From Trifolium pratense (lineage: Eukaryota > Streptophyta > Magnoliopsida > Fabales > Fabaceae), in NCBI RefSeq assembly GCF_020283565.1, contig NC_060063.1, positions 22,250,777 through 22,314,776 on the forward strand: a stretch of DNA of 64,000 nucleotides, read 5' to 3'. Positions 12,342 to 23,545 of the stretch are shown here, piece by piece (position 1 is the first letter of the stretch; the number at the start of each line of letters is the position of its first letter). Made by a program: the position numbers and the translations under genes. The notes under the pieces were generated by a model. It searched no databases and was not told the origin of the DNA. It saw only the letters and a program-made list of their open reading frames with translations.

Positions 12342-12527
12342 TGTTGGGTCATGAGGGGTCCGGGGAATCATCACATTAGACATTGAATAGCTACACAAGT
12401 GAGTTGAACACCACACATTAACCCAAAACCTTAAGGTGTTAGGTTTATGGGTCCTCTCACTTATAAATCATTCAACATTCACTGTTTTATCCGATGTGAG
12501 ACTCAACTCAGACTTGAAATACCAACA
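12342..12527. repeat. Short TG...CA repeat, possible solo TRIM LTR
   Basis: Begins TGTTGGGTCATGAGG and ends TTGAAATACCAACA, so it has TGTTGG/CCAACA ends like an LTR. Flanking bases show no convincing 5-bp duplication, so the assignment is tentative. Confidence 0.4.
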
Positions 12528-14029
12528 TTTTAAAATTCGGAGACATGTGTGTTTTAGCAAAATGTACATTATAGTAAGTATATCACATAACAATAATGAC
12601 TATTTATCATACACTAATCTCTTGTATCCTTTAAAATTCAAAACTTATGAGTTCAATGAGCAAACGTTGTGATCTATAATATGTAAAAAGCCAGACTTAT
12701 TTCTCTTTCTCTCTCCTCTCCTCATTCAACCTCATTTCTCACATTTAATGTTGAAACATCACAATGATACTTTTGGATAAAAAAAGAAATATCAAAAGTT
12801 TCTGTTTTTGTTTTCAAGGTAGGAAATCATGTACAATTATTTAAAATCAAGACAAACAAGGTTACTAATTAAGGTAGTATCATCCTTATCAAAAAAAAAA
12901 TTTAAGGATAAGCATCAATTAGTTACTGCTATTAAGGTAGTATCATCAAAATAAATATTTAATGTGATATTAATTTTTTGTCACGAATTATTTTTGTCAA
13001 ATGTGATATACATATTAAGTCAACAATTATTTTTAATTTTTTTTTAATGTGATATACATTTTTTGTCACAAAAATAAATATATATACTCATATTTTAAAT
13101 ATAATATATTAAAATGATTTTTAACATAGAAAGTTAAAAAAATTTACGTACAGTTTTTTTTTTTACAATATTCAATCATTTTCTTCCTAAGGTAGTCACA
13201 AATTATTTTTGTCAAATGTCATCAACTCACTATAACAAAAGAAACAAATAAATTAAGGCATCTAAATTATCATAAGATCATTATTATAAAACGGGGATGA
13301 TTTATAAACTCATAAAGTAATGCCTTATATGATAGTTTTCTATAATCAATCCAGCTGTTTTGTTTATTTTATTTTTTTAATTTTATTATTATAAAACGAA
13401 TTTTACTAATTATTTAATTTATTTTTTTAAAACCAAAATTCAGAATTTTTTGTAAACACGTAATTTACTAATTTTAATTTATATTTTTTATATAATACAC
13501 ATCAAAAACAAAATAAACAAAACAATCATTGTGCTATTAATAAATATGGAATTAATTTATTACACAATTATATTTTTATATTTATGTAGTTATGTAGTGT
13601 ATATGAGTGTATATGATATCACAATATTCATTCTCATAATAATGCCACCTAATTTATACGATTTTCATAATTACACTATAATGTCGGTTTCATGTATTTT
13701 TGGTTGAAATTAAATTTTGAAGATTACGACTTAAAAATATAAAACACGCATAAACCATTAAACATATTATTTGAGAGCTTTACACCTATAAATAGACCCG
13801 TGCCATTATTTGAGAGCTTTACACCTATATTTTTCCCCGTTCTTTACATTTTTTAGTTTTGTTTGTCTTTTCAATTTGCTACTTTTACGTTTTGGAGATT
13901 TATGTTCAGTTGTTGCAATGTAATGTAATTTGATTTATGATATAGACATATATAACTTTTTTTTTAATTTCAATGTTTGTGTCGAATGCATTATTTATGA
14001 TAATTTTTTATTACATAATGTGGTTTTAT
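12528..14029. other. AT-rich spacer with short duplications
   Basis: No gene seen. About 75 bp at 12678-12752 (AGCCAGACTTATTT, CTCTCTCCTCTCCT, ACATTTAATGTTGA) recur at about 15551-15625. At 13767-13831 the unit TTATTTGAGAGCTTTACACC occurs twice, separated by a short spacer. Confidence 0.5.
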
Positions 14030-15546
14030 TAATCAAGGCATAAGATATGCTAAAATCGGAACACTTGCACTGTCCAATAAAGTCATATAATAGAAAAGTA
14101 GAAGAAGATGATCCCATCACAGTACATCGTGTTCCTGGAGTTAAACAACAACAACCCCAAGTCTCTTAAAAACACAAAATTAGAAAAATTATGTCGCGCA
14201 ATTAAATTAGTTAGACTATTAATGTGTACGATTAAATAATAAAAAATTATGTCCGCAATATGTGACTAATTTTTTGGGTCATGTTAATTCTTAGAGTACA
14301 TGTTAAAGAATCCAAATATCAAAATATTCTCTTCAATTTTGTGCATTTTTTTTATATAATAAATTTTTCTGCATTTTATTTATGAAAATTTAAACTTGAA
14401 TTAACCGCATGAATTTTAATAAAATATTTTTTTATTTAAATCATTATATGTGTTACATTAATTTTAAGGGAACAAGTTAGCATTTTCCTATTTTTTTCAT
14501 AGTTATTTTACTTTAGATATTATGAAATTAATTTAACTTTTTCTGTTTGCTTGGGGGATTTATTTTAAGACATTTATACGAGATTTTATATTTTTACTCA
14601 TATATTCATACATTGATCTATTTTTTGTATTTTTTATCGGGTCTGTGTTCATTTTTTTTGTTATTTATATATAACTTCTTTTTTGTTGATTTATATGAAA
14701 ATTATATATTTATATTCATATATTAAGACGGAAATCTATTTTTATTTTATAATTTACGTGAGACTTTTGTATTTATAATTTACATGCGCATATATTTTTG
14801 CACATGTATTACTTTGGGGCTATACTTACCTGATAGTCGAACTGTGAATTATCAGCGAATTCTTCCACGAGAACAAGAGTGTTAATACTACTTAATACCA
14901 AAAAAAATATATTACAATAAATACGTTATTTTTATTCATATATTAACACAAAGACATATTTTTTTCCAATAATTTATACGATGTTCTATATTTATTTTAT
15001 TTGGAGGATATTGATGTGGAAATTAAATTAACTAATACAAGATATATTCAAATAATTTTTTTAGGGTATTTTTGTTTCATATTTAATTTACTATGGGTAT
15101 TATGAGATTATTTTAACTTTTTTTTGTTTGTTTGGGGGGCTTTTTTTAAAAATGTTTACACACGAGTCTATATTTTTACGTATATATTAAGAGACATGAT
15201 TTATTTTTTTGTAATTTATACGGGGCCTACTCTTTTTCTTTTTTTTTTGTGATTCACGCGGGAAATATATTAAAATTGTACGTTTAATTTTCGGTAAAAT
15301 AAAAAATCAGAGGTACAATTTTAATTGAATTGTAAATGATTTTAAAACTATTTTAATTGACTATATTTATATATTAATACGGGATCTTAATTTATTTTAT
15401 TTTTGACAAATACGGGATCCTACTTTTTTTATATTATAGTTTTTCATTTTTCATCCTTTTTATTTCAGAATGATGAAAATTTTAATATTAAAATGTTAAT
15501 TTTTTAGTCTCATTTTACCCGTGCTTGGCACGGGTCCGGATACTAG
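14030..15546 (+). mobile_element. Helitron-like repeat, 3' terminus at 15546 (copy 1)
   Basis: The 3' end is a hairpin ACCCGTGC-TTG-GCACGGGT (15517-15535) followed by CCGGATACTAG and then T, the hairpin + CTRR + T arrangement of Helitron termini. The body has repeated ACATTTATACGAGATTTTATA and CATATATTAATAC blocks shared with the copies before 18943 and before 32335. The 5' end was not located; an A|TCTATAATATG at 12672-12673 is only a candidate. No ORF. Confidence 0.6.
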
Positions 15547-16733
15547 TATGTAATAAGCCAGACTTATTTGCCTTTCTCTCTCCTCTCCTGATTCAACCTC
15601 ATTCCTCACATTTAATGTTGATATACATATTAATCCTACCATTAAGTCATTAAGTGGGCGGATTTCAAAATAAAGGTCAAGGTCAATTCTTAGAATGGGA
15701 TTGATTTATAGCATTCAATTATCTTGCCTCAAAACAGATACTACTATTTATTAGGAATCATTTTTTTTAATCATTTAGGAATCATTTTAGCCATTATTTT
15801 AATATTTTAATGCTCATTGATTAACAATACGTTTCACCCCTAATTATTGCATCCATATCAAATACATCTAATCAGAAAATATTGGTATTATTTGCATTAA
15901 TACATATTAATTATGACCGCAAATAAATCAGGTTATGAGCATATTAGTCTGAGTATGAATGAGAATGACTCAAATATATAGATATGTATGCACTCTCATA
16001 TTCTTCACTTTTGAAAACTTATATGCTGATTTTGTACCCAAAAATATTCATAGGCTGACATGAATACATAAGGAATCCAGTGACAATGGATGTTGCCAAG
16101 TGGCCACAGTCTCAAATTCACGGGTACAATTCTTAAACTTTTTGTACCCTTCTCTTTTCCGCTTATTATTCATCTTAATCTATATTCACCATTCTTTTTA
16201 ATTTTTGCAGAAATGGATCTTAGATGAAGAATATGGTATCTGAACTCTATAGATATTGGATCTGACACTATTGATTAAAATTGATTAGTTTTAAGTGAAG
16301 ATTATTTTGCCACATAATTATGAATGTTGTAAATTGGTTTTAAAGATGTAATGTGTATTATTATTTTTACATAAAAGTGTAATGTGTATTGTAAATTTTA
16401 AGTGACAGTCAAGTAATGGTGTTGTTTTGGTTGAATGATTACATTATACATTCCTGTGATATTGTTATGTTTTTTCATTATGAATTTTCATCCTAAAGTT
16501 TTTTTATTACGAACTTTCATTCAATTATGATTTTTAGTATCCGGATTTTTAGTCACATTTTTCCCCGTGGGTCTGAATTTGGTTATTGTTTATTAGCCTC
16601 AAATTTAGATTATCTAATTACATATATAATTTCATTAAAATGTGTTCTTTTGTAGTTTAATCTACGAACTATTAAAAAACTTCATTATTTGGTGACAAGT
16701 TTTATACATCAAGTTTATAAGATGTCAAATAAA
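15547..16733. other. Spacer between Helitrons
   Basis: AT-rich, no ORF of interest. The start repeats the 12678-12752 sequence. Nothing else recognised. Confidence 0.4.
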
Positions 16734-16924
16734 CTAGACGTTTACCCGTGCGATGCACGGGTCTTATGTTATGCTCTATTTTATATTATAATGTTAAAAA
16801 ATTATTTGTATAAGTAGTAATTTCAAATTGAAATAATTGGTATTATCAAAATAATAGTAACAATAAAAGTTATCTAAATGTGATATAGATGTTAAATATG
16901 TGTTTATACATTTAAAAAACTTAT

Positions 16925-17053
16925 TTATTTATACATCACATTTGAAGTTACTTTGGTATTTTCTTCGTTAACATTGGTTAGCAATATCTTTAACTCATTC
17001 TTTAAAATAACTTTGGAAATGACAACATATAATTGACCATGAAAAACAATTGA
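16925..17053 (-). pseudogene. C-terminal tail of PIF1-like Helitron helicase
   Basis: On the minus strand: SIVFHGQLYVVISKVILKNE, then LKILLTNVNE, then TSNVMYK and a stop at 16925-16927. This matches the end of PIF1-like helicases (HGQLYVA-SRV...GLKILI...TTNV-K-VF), also seen at 39860-40003 in this window. Only about 42 codons remain, so the 848-bp element is a deletion derivative of an autonomous Helitron. Confidence 0.75.
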
Positions 17054-17374
17054 CGTTGAATAAGGCATGATTATGAGTTGGATAAACTACTTTATTATTG
17101 AATTTGTCATTTATATTAATTTGAAACTCATTGGAGCAACGATAAACCAACTTAACTCATACTCAAAATCGAATATGATAAAAATCATGCGGTGCATACC
17201 AACCATTAGTATTTTTTTTTTTTACTAATATTAGGAAGTAGTCCTAACAATCGACCAACTCCTTATATACACAAAGAATAGACAAATTTTGAACATTAAC
17301 TATTTTGAAAAAAAAACAATAAAATACACAAAATAATAAAATTTAAAAAAATTAAAATGGATAAAAACCCAAAA

Positions 17375-17375
17375 C

Positions 17376-17463
<88 letters not shown>
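17375..17463. repeat. (AAT)n(ATT)n palindromic microsatellite
   Basis: About 18 AAT units run directly into about 11 ATT units, so the tract is self-complementary and could extrude a cruciform. It lies inside the 848-bp Helitron, near its 5' end. Confidence 0.9.
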
Positions 17464-17765
17464 ATTAGTACCACACATTAAATGGATGTAAGTGATGTGG
17501 CTAAATGAAAGGTTTTAATTGGTTTGTGGATTAGGGTTTAGATAGACAATTGGACAACTATCTAGGATTTATATATATAGATGACATTGGAGAGTCGATC
17601 AAACTTAAGGTAATATTAGATCCTCAATTTCTCTAATCATTTCATCTTTTGTTCGTCCCATAAGCTTTTAATCATAACTTGAAATTTATGACTCAAACTA
17701 ATGTCAGTTTAATAACCTTTAGATACTGAATGGTGAAAGACAACAAATTAAATAATTCTCTTTTC

Positions 17766-18943
17766 ATAGTAGTATTGAAATTTTCCTCCGTTTTATATTA
17801 TAAATAAATAAAAAAAATACATACTTATTAAGAAAAGTAAAATAGAATAATTTAAAATTAGAATTTGTGTTTTACTTGAAATAAGTTTCATGGAAAAAAG
17901 AATTTACAAACACGTTTTTACTCGTGATTTGAGTCCTTTTTTCAAAGAATTTTATACACATGCCATGTCCAAAAGGTTTCTCTTCTCATATGGCTTTGAC
18001 AATTAATTCACATAATTCACATGAGAAACCAAAAACTCAAATTCTACATAGACAATTGATGATTTATAGTTGTACCATTAATACTAATAATATGCAAATT
18101 TGGACGTTATTAAAAACATTCTATAATGAAATAGGCGATGCAACATTCTATTAATAGTTGTACAGAAAATTCACATCGTTAAGGAATATTCTTTTTATTG
18201 CAAACATTAATTTTATTATATTTATTGTACCGTAAAAATATCCAAAGCAATGTTTTATATTGGATTTAATCATTTATTATATTATATTTTATTTGCATAT
18301 GTATAGAAAGACTATGAAAGGAATGAATTAATACCAAGTTGATTGCGATATAACTTGACGGGATCAATGATATTCTTTTCTTAGAGTGGATTAAATTTAT
18401 TTGATTAGGTTAAGATTATTTTATGTATTAATTTTTTATTTATTTAGAGAAGACCAATAATTTGTACCAAAAAAAAAAGAGAAGACCAAGAGGAGGAAGA
18501 GAATTGTTCAAAAAAAAAAGGAGGAAAATAGTACAATTATTTTAAGACATTTATACGAGATTTTAAGACATTCTCCTATTTTTTATTAATTTTCCTATTT
18601 TTTTTAATCTATTTTATTTGTTATATTTTTTATCGTGGTTTTATACTTTTATTTTAAGACATTTATACGGGATTTTATACTTTTACTCATATATTAATAC
18701 ACAGACTTATTTTTTTGTATTTTTATGTGGCCTGTATTCTTTTTATTTTGTTATTTATATATGATCTATTTTTTTAATTTATGTGAGAATTTTGCACATG
18801 TATTATTTGGGGATATATATGCACATGGCGGTCGAACTATTAATTATCAGAGAATTCTTCCCCTAAGAACAAGATGGTAAATACCAAAAAGTATATATTT
18901 TTGATAAACGAACCAAAAAAATATATCATTATAGGAACCGTAT
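17766..18943 (+). repeat. Helitron-like repeat, middle copy, left part
   Basis: Begins CATAGTAGTATTGAAATTTT and runs nearly colinear with 30701-31917. At 18943 it is broken by the 1948-bp LTR element and resumes at 20892. The uninterrupted form, GGAACCGTATGTTTGTTCAT, stands at about 31907. Confidence 0.75.
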
Positions 18944-19319
18944 TGACGCAGTACGGAAGCGCTAGGTTAGCAAAACGCTAAACCTAATGGATAAAGACAA
19001 GCCGCAAACACAAACTTGTCAAAATAGGGTTTCGGAGTCCACCGAAAGAGTAATTTGGAATCCACCAAATTTGAGAAAAATCTCTAAATTTTTATTGAAT
19101 CAAAAGGTTTTCTTCAAGGCTACAATAGTTTAGCTTAAATAGGAGTGAAAAATAAAAATAACAAATCTCCTAAAAGATTGTAAAAGAAAATAACAAACCT
19201 AACTAAATAAAAATAACAAATCTACCTAAAATATAAAAATAACTAATCTATGTGAAATATAAAAATAAGAAATCTACTTAAAATATAATAAAACTAAATC
19301 TATCTAAAATAATAAATTA

Positions 19320-20444
19320 CTAAAGAAACTCTCCTACATCAGTCTCCTCTACCTCAAAAGAACTCGACCCCGAGTTCTCATCTTGATACTGACTCATGCG
19401 TTTATCATAGTAGAAACTTAGTATTGGTTCTGCTTTAATTATCAAATTCTTTCTCGTTTGCTTGATTACTACTTTTTGCTCTTCCTTTAGTCTTGCCTCA
19501 TACTGACTCTTTTCTTCTTTAAAAACTTGATTTTTATCCTCTAACTTGAGATAATAGCTTGTTAATCCGTTTAATAACTCCACAAGGGCGGTAGAACTTA
19601 TATACATAACATGAGAGTACCGATAAATGTTCACAAGTTTCTTTGTTTGTGTTGTCCTTAAGGTTGCATCATATTGCGTTGCCGATGACGATAAATTTGT
19701 TACACGGCATTCTTTCTCCTTTGTTTCTTCATCAATTACTGGCGTCGCATCTATTTGGATGTCGCAATCCATGTCATTGTTGTTCTCGTTGAAACTACCC
19801 TCCAATTCTAGATTGAACACTCTTTCCTCATCGATTGTAGTTTCTACCATTTTAGACTCCACATCTGTTTGATCCTCTTTCTCTGAATCATCATGTTCAT
19901 CGATCTCTTCCTTCTCATCTTTCGATTCATCAACTTCAACCAAAGCATCTTGTTCAACAACTACTTCGGTTTCTTTCGGTTTGGATTTATAAGCAGGATC
20001 GTCAAGTTTCTCGGGAAGAGATGGTTGGTTATCATCTAGGGTTTCGGTAGCTATGTGGCGTAGATGAAAATTATTGGCATGATTGTTGTTATTGGCATTA
20101 TTGAAGATGCTAAATGCTTCCTCAAATTTAACATTAACATACCAATTAACATAAGTTATCAAAACAGAATGTTTAGCAACATCTTTAATCGTTTTACGCG
20201 AGTTACCTGCCATTCTGTAAGCATGCCTCAAAAGGCCGGACAACGAGTAATCTTTGTTGTAACAAAACGGACAACGATATGTCGAATCAGAGATTTTAAA
20301 CTCGTAGTAATCATCCTTCAACCTTTTGTAATATCTACGCTCATAATATTCCAAATCAGATTCACCACGAGTATGTTCTGATTTTATGTACGTAACAATA
20401 TGGTTGTTATTGCAAACCCTAATAACCGGAATTGATTCTCCCAT
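19320..20444 (-). CDS. zf-XS domain protein captured by the LTR element
   Basis: 374 aa from ATG 20444, about 36 nt inside the primer site, to TAG at 19320-19322. Residues about 30-99 look like the zf-XS zinc finger: LEYYERRYYKRLKDDYYEFK, then YRCPFC with Cys58 and Cys61, LLRHAYRMAG with His74 and KHSVLITYV with His92. In plants this domain occurs in SGS3, IDN2 and FDM proteins of RNA silencing and RNA-directed DNA methylation (family knowledge). Those proteins also carry an RNA-binding XS domain, which I do not see here. Residues about 145-230 are very acidic (Glu/Asp/Lys), and residues about 285-350 look like a coiled coil, as in the dimerising tails of SGS3/IDN2. There are no internal stops. 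The stop and the last six residues lie inside the 3' LTR, and the polypurine stretch is coding. A silencing-related role is inference. Confidence 0.8.
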   Translation of the reverse strand: MGESIPVIRVCNNNHIVTYIKSEHTRGESDLEYYERRYYKRLKDDYYEFKISDSTYRCPFCYNKDYSLSGLLRHAYRMAGNSRKTIKDVAKHSVLITYVNWYVNVKFEEAFSIFNNANNNNHANNFHLRHIATETLDDNQPSLPEKLDDPAYKSKPKETEVVVEQDALVEVDESKDEKEEIDEHDDSEKEDQTDVESKMVETTIDEERVFNLELEGSFNENNNDMDCDIQIDATPVIDEETKEKECRVTNLSSSATQYDATLRTTQTKKLVNIYRYSHVMYISSTALVELLNGLTSYYLKLEDKNQVFKEEKSQYEARLKEEQKVVIKQTRKNLIIKAEPILSFYYDKRMSQYQDENSGSSSFEVEETDVGEFL

Positions 20445-20479
20445 GTCTGATCACGTTAGGAAAAGAACAGGAGAAACCT

Positions 20480-20491
20480 GCTCTGATACCA
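20480..20491 (-). promoter_or_regulatory. tRNA-Met primer binding site of the zf-XS element
   Basis: Minus strand TGGTATCAGAGC, two bases from the LTR end; complementary to the 3' end of initiator tRNA-Met and the most common plant LTR primer site. Confidence 0.9.
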
Positions 20492-20891
20492 ACTGACGCA
20501 GTACGGAAGCGCTAGGTTAGCAAAACGCTAAACCTAATGGATAAAGACAAGCCGCAAACACAAACTTGTCAAAATAGGGTTTCGGAGTCCACCGAAAGAG
20601 TAATTTGGAATCCACCAAATTTGAGAAAAATCTCTAAATTTTTATTGAATCAAAAGGTTTTCTTCAAGGCTACAATAGTTTAGCTTAAATAGGAGTGAAA
20701 AATAAAAATAACAAATCTCCTAAAAGATTGTAAAAGAAAATAACAAACCTAACTAAATAAAAATAACAAATCTACCTAAAATATAAAAATAACTAATCTA
20801 TGTGAAATATAAAAATAAGAAATCTACTTAAAATATAATAAAACTAAATCTATCTAAAATAATAAATTACTAAAGAAACTCTCCTACATCA

Positions 20892-21174
20892 CGTATGTTT
20901 GTTCATATGTTAATACAGAGACATATTTTTTATTTATAATATATACTAGGTTCTATATTTATTTTATTCGAAGGATATTGATGTGAAAATTAACTAATAT
21001 AAGATATATTATATTATTTGGACTTTTTTTTAGGGTTTAATGTACACATGACACACTCATATCAATCCTCTTCTAGCATTATTTTGACATTATTATCATA
21101 ATCAAATTAATAACAAAGTTGATCTTTCTATCATTATTATGCTTCAAAAAAATAAAAGGAAACAGAGCAAATAT
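20892..21174 (+). repeat. Helitron-like repeat, middle copy, continuation
   Basis: Continues the repeat after the zf-XS element (GTATGTTTGTTCATATGTTA, GGATATTGATGTGAAAATTA). It departs from the third copy after about 21010 and is cut by the chromovirus at 21174; flanking sequence resumes at 30153. Confidence 0.65.
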
Positions 21175-23421
21175 TGTAACGACCCATTTTTCGTATTCGT
21201 ATATTTTATTAAATGTTATTTTATTTATTAATTGGCTTTTATTATTTTAGTGAGCGACGAATAATTATTTAGCCGATCGTAAGTTATTAGGCGCGAGAAC
21301 CTTGTTTTGGGCTTATTAGGCGTGTGAGAGGCTTGGGCCTAAGCCAATTGGGCTTGGTCCATGACTTTAGGGAATGGTATAAGTAGCAATATCAACCATG
21401 AATAGTATCATAACTTCATTTCTTTGAGCTTTGAGTGAGTAGAGCAAGAGCAAAACCATAGAGCTAAGCTAGGGTTTGATCAAGAGAGAAAGCTTGAGCA
21501 AGAGAAGGCTTGGATCATCATCTTTGCTTAAGGTAAGAGATTAGAATTCATGATTCTTGAGTGGTAAGGAGAGGGGAGATTGTCTATGTCTCCGTTCCCG
21601 AACTCTCCTACTCAATTTCTTTTAGATTTTGATTAAGCTTTTGTATGTGAGTATGATGTTCTTCATCATCACTTTGTATGTGTTAATCACTAGCTTGATC
21701 CCATGATGAATATGTATGTGTTTGGATCATTTTTGGAAAGTTTATGAAAGTTACTTAAAACCCAAGAAATTGCCATGATTTTGATTGTTAGAGGTATTTG
21801 GATGTTTGGGAGGGATGATTAATGTTCCTTGATACCATATATGTTTGAAATGGCTGTTTATATGAATTTATAACATGTTTGGATGAATTTTTGAGTTGAT
21901 TTAAGGTTAAACCGCCTTAGAAACTCAAGAACAGATATTTTCTTTCTGGTGTAGTTCGCTAAGCGACCAGGAGTTCGCTGTAGCGAACAGGTTCGCTGGA
22001 TCTCGCCGAAGCTCGCTATGAGCAGGTGACTCCCGGGTGAGGTTCGCGTAGGCTCGCTAAGCCTTCGCTCAGCGAATGGTTCGTTGAAGCTCGCCAATGC
22101 TCGCCATGAGCAGGTTACTTCCTGGTGTGGTTCGCCATGTCTCGCTAAGGCTTCGCTTAGCGAAGGCCTCTGTGACAGCAATTCTTGTTGATGGTTGTAA
22201 GTGTGATTAGGCACTTGTAACATGGTTTAAGAGTATCCTTACATGATTGTTGATACATGTTGATACTGTTAATGCTTATTGTTAATCGTTATATGAATGA
22301 TAAACGTGTATGCAATAAGTTGTAGCTTAAAGTGAGCAATGTTATGTTTTGGCATTAATTTGCAATGTTAAGTGAATGTGTTAGGATTGTGTTCCCGCAT
22401 TCATAAAAGAGTAGCTTCGAGCTAGAGAATATCATATGGTTGATATGTGTATGCATACATGCATTCATGATTGTATGTGAACATTGGAAACTTGGGTTCC
22501 AATAACGAAAATGGATTATGTGTCCATAATGAAGCCGAGGATCGGATTAGATGAATCCATGAGTCCAGAGCTGCTATCCAACAGGATATAAAACTGTTTT
22601 GGCTTATCCAAGGGAGATAAGATGGTTCGGTAAGTTCCGACATATCCAGCATGATATAAAACTGTTCTTGGTCCACCGTTGGTGAGACATCTTGGTACCA
22701 CATGCATTTAGTTATGTCTAGGGATGGCATGACAGTGAATTAATTGGCATTAGATACCTTAGGGTAAATGCGCATATATTTGATAAATGGTAAGTGACAT
22801 TATTTGGTTGAATGGTGTTGAACCTTATTAATTGATAATTGTTTAGTGCGATGTTTTGACGTGAGTTAGAATATGTATGATGTAGTTCGAAAGTGTAAGG
22901 TCTTTCTTATGCTCGTATGATATGCGATTATGTTTTCTAACTCTCTGCTTTGTGTTATTTGCTGGACCTTTGGGGGTTCAGATATTCAGGCTGAGGATTG
23001 TGCCAACGTTTAGACTGCTGTTCTAGCGTGGTGTCGAAGTACCTTTTGGTGAGGAGACTTAGCATAGATTACTCCTCTTAGTACTAGCTTTTGACTAGAG
23101 TTTGTAAATAGTGAATGCTCTGGTAATGTAACATCGAGTCGGGGATTACGCTTGGATTTCATCGTATATCGGTGTTACCTTTTTGTTATGCTAGTTCTTG
23201 TATAAGTGACATCCTTAGGGATGAATATGGCTTATGTATATATATATGTATATATATGCATGCTTGGTTTGATTGGAATCCGCTGTTGCTTTTCATGTTA
23301 AATTTCATGATGCTCTGTGTGTATGCTTGTGTTTTAATTACCGCGTGGCACTCTGCCTTTACACTTGTTGAAAAGTTTTTAAAATTACGTTTTTAAGGGT
23401 AGTATGGGTTAGGGTGTTACA
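21175..23421 (+). repeat. 5' LTR of the chromovirus
   Basis: Contains a block at 21950-22170 dense in TTCGCT/AGCGAA half-sites, several pairing with each other, and GGATATAAAACTGTT repeated at about 22577 and 22650. The minus-strand ORFs here read across these repeats and I do not regard them as genes. Confidence 0.9.
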
Positions 23422-23545
23422 ATAGTGGTATCAGAGCCTGGTTGGTTCGTGTGAACCAATTAGGACTTTTCTTTTCCCCGTATGAGCATGTGTAGGGAAC
23501 ACTGTTAGTACTTTCTAACGTCTAGTTGTGATTCGTTCAGGAATC

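Larger units (their letters stand above)
16734..17581 (-). mobile_element. Complete non-autonomous Helitron (848 bp)
   Basis: Read on the minus strand it starts A|TCTATATATATAAATCC at 17581. It ends in the hairpin ACCCGTGC-ATC-GCACGGGT plus AAACGTCTAG|T at 16734. The flanking A and T are what a Helitron inserted between A and T leaves, with no target duplication. The interior keeps the last codons of a Helitron helicase (16925-17053) and a large palindromic microsatellite. Confidence 0.8.
18944..20891 (-). mobile_element. Non-autonomous LTR retrotransposon carrying a zf-XS gene
   Basis: LTRs 18944-19341 and 20494-20891 are both 398 bp and look identical base for base, with TG...CA ends. Target duplication CGTAT at 18939-18943 and 20892-20896. 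The primer site TGGTATCAGAGC (tRNA-Met) is on the minus strand at 20491-20480, next to the right LTR, so the element runs on the minus strand. A purine-rich stretch (GAGGTAGAGGAGAC) precedes the left LTR. There is no gag, protease, reverse transcriptase or integrase; the 1152-bp interior is almost wholly one ORF. Mobilisation must come from another element. Identical LTRs mean the insertion is very recent. Confidence 0.93.

Noticed and set aside
12342..12527. Firm call as a solo TRIM LTR
   Set aside because: TG...CA ends fit, but no target duplication was found, so it is listed only as a possible LTR.
17296..17478. Minus-strand frame of poly-Asn/poly-Tyr
   Set aside because: Translation of the (AAT)n(ATT)n microsatellite.
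21858..22223. Minus-strand 121-codon frame in the chromovirus LTR (and its twin at 28589-28954)
   Set aside because: It reads across the TTCGCT palindrome block, is present because both LTRs are alike, and shows no domain.
22422..22730. Minus-strand 102-codon frame in the LTR (twin at 29153-29461)
   Set aside because: Non-coding LTR repeats; no similarity recognised.
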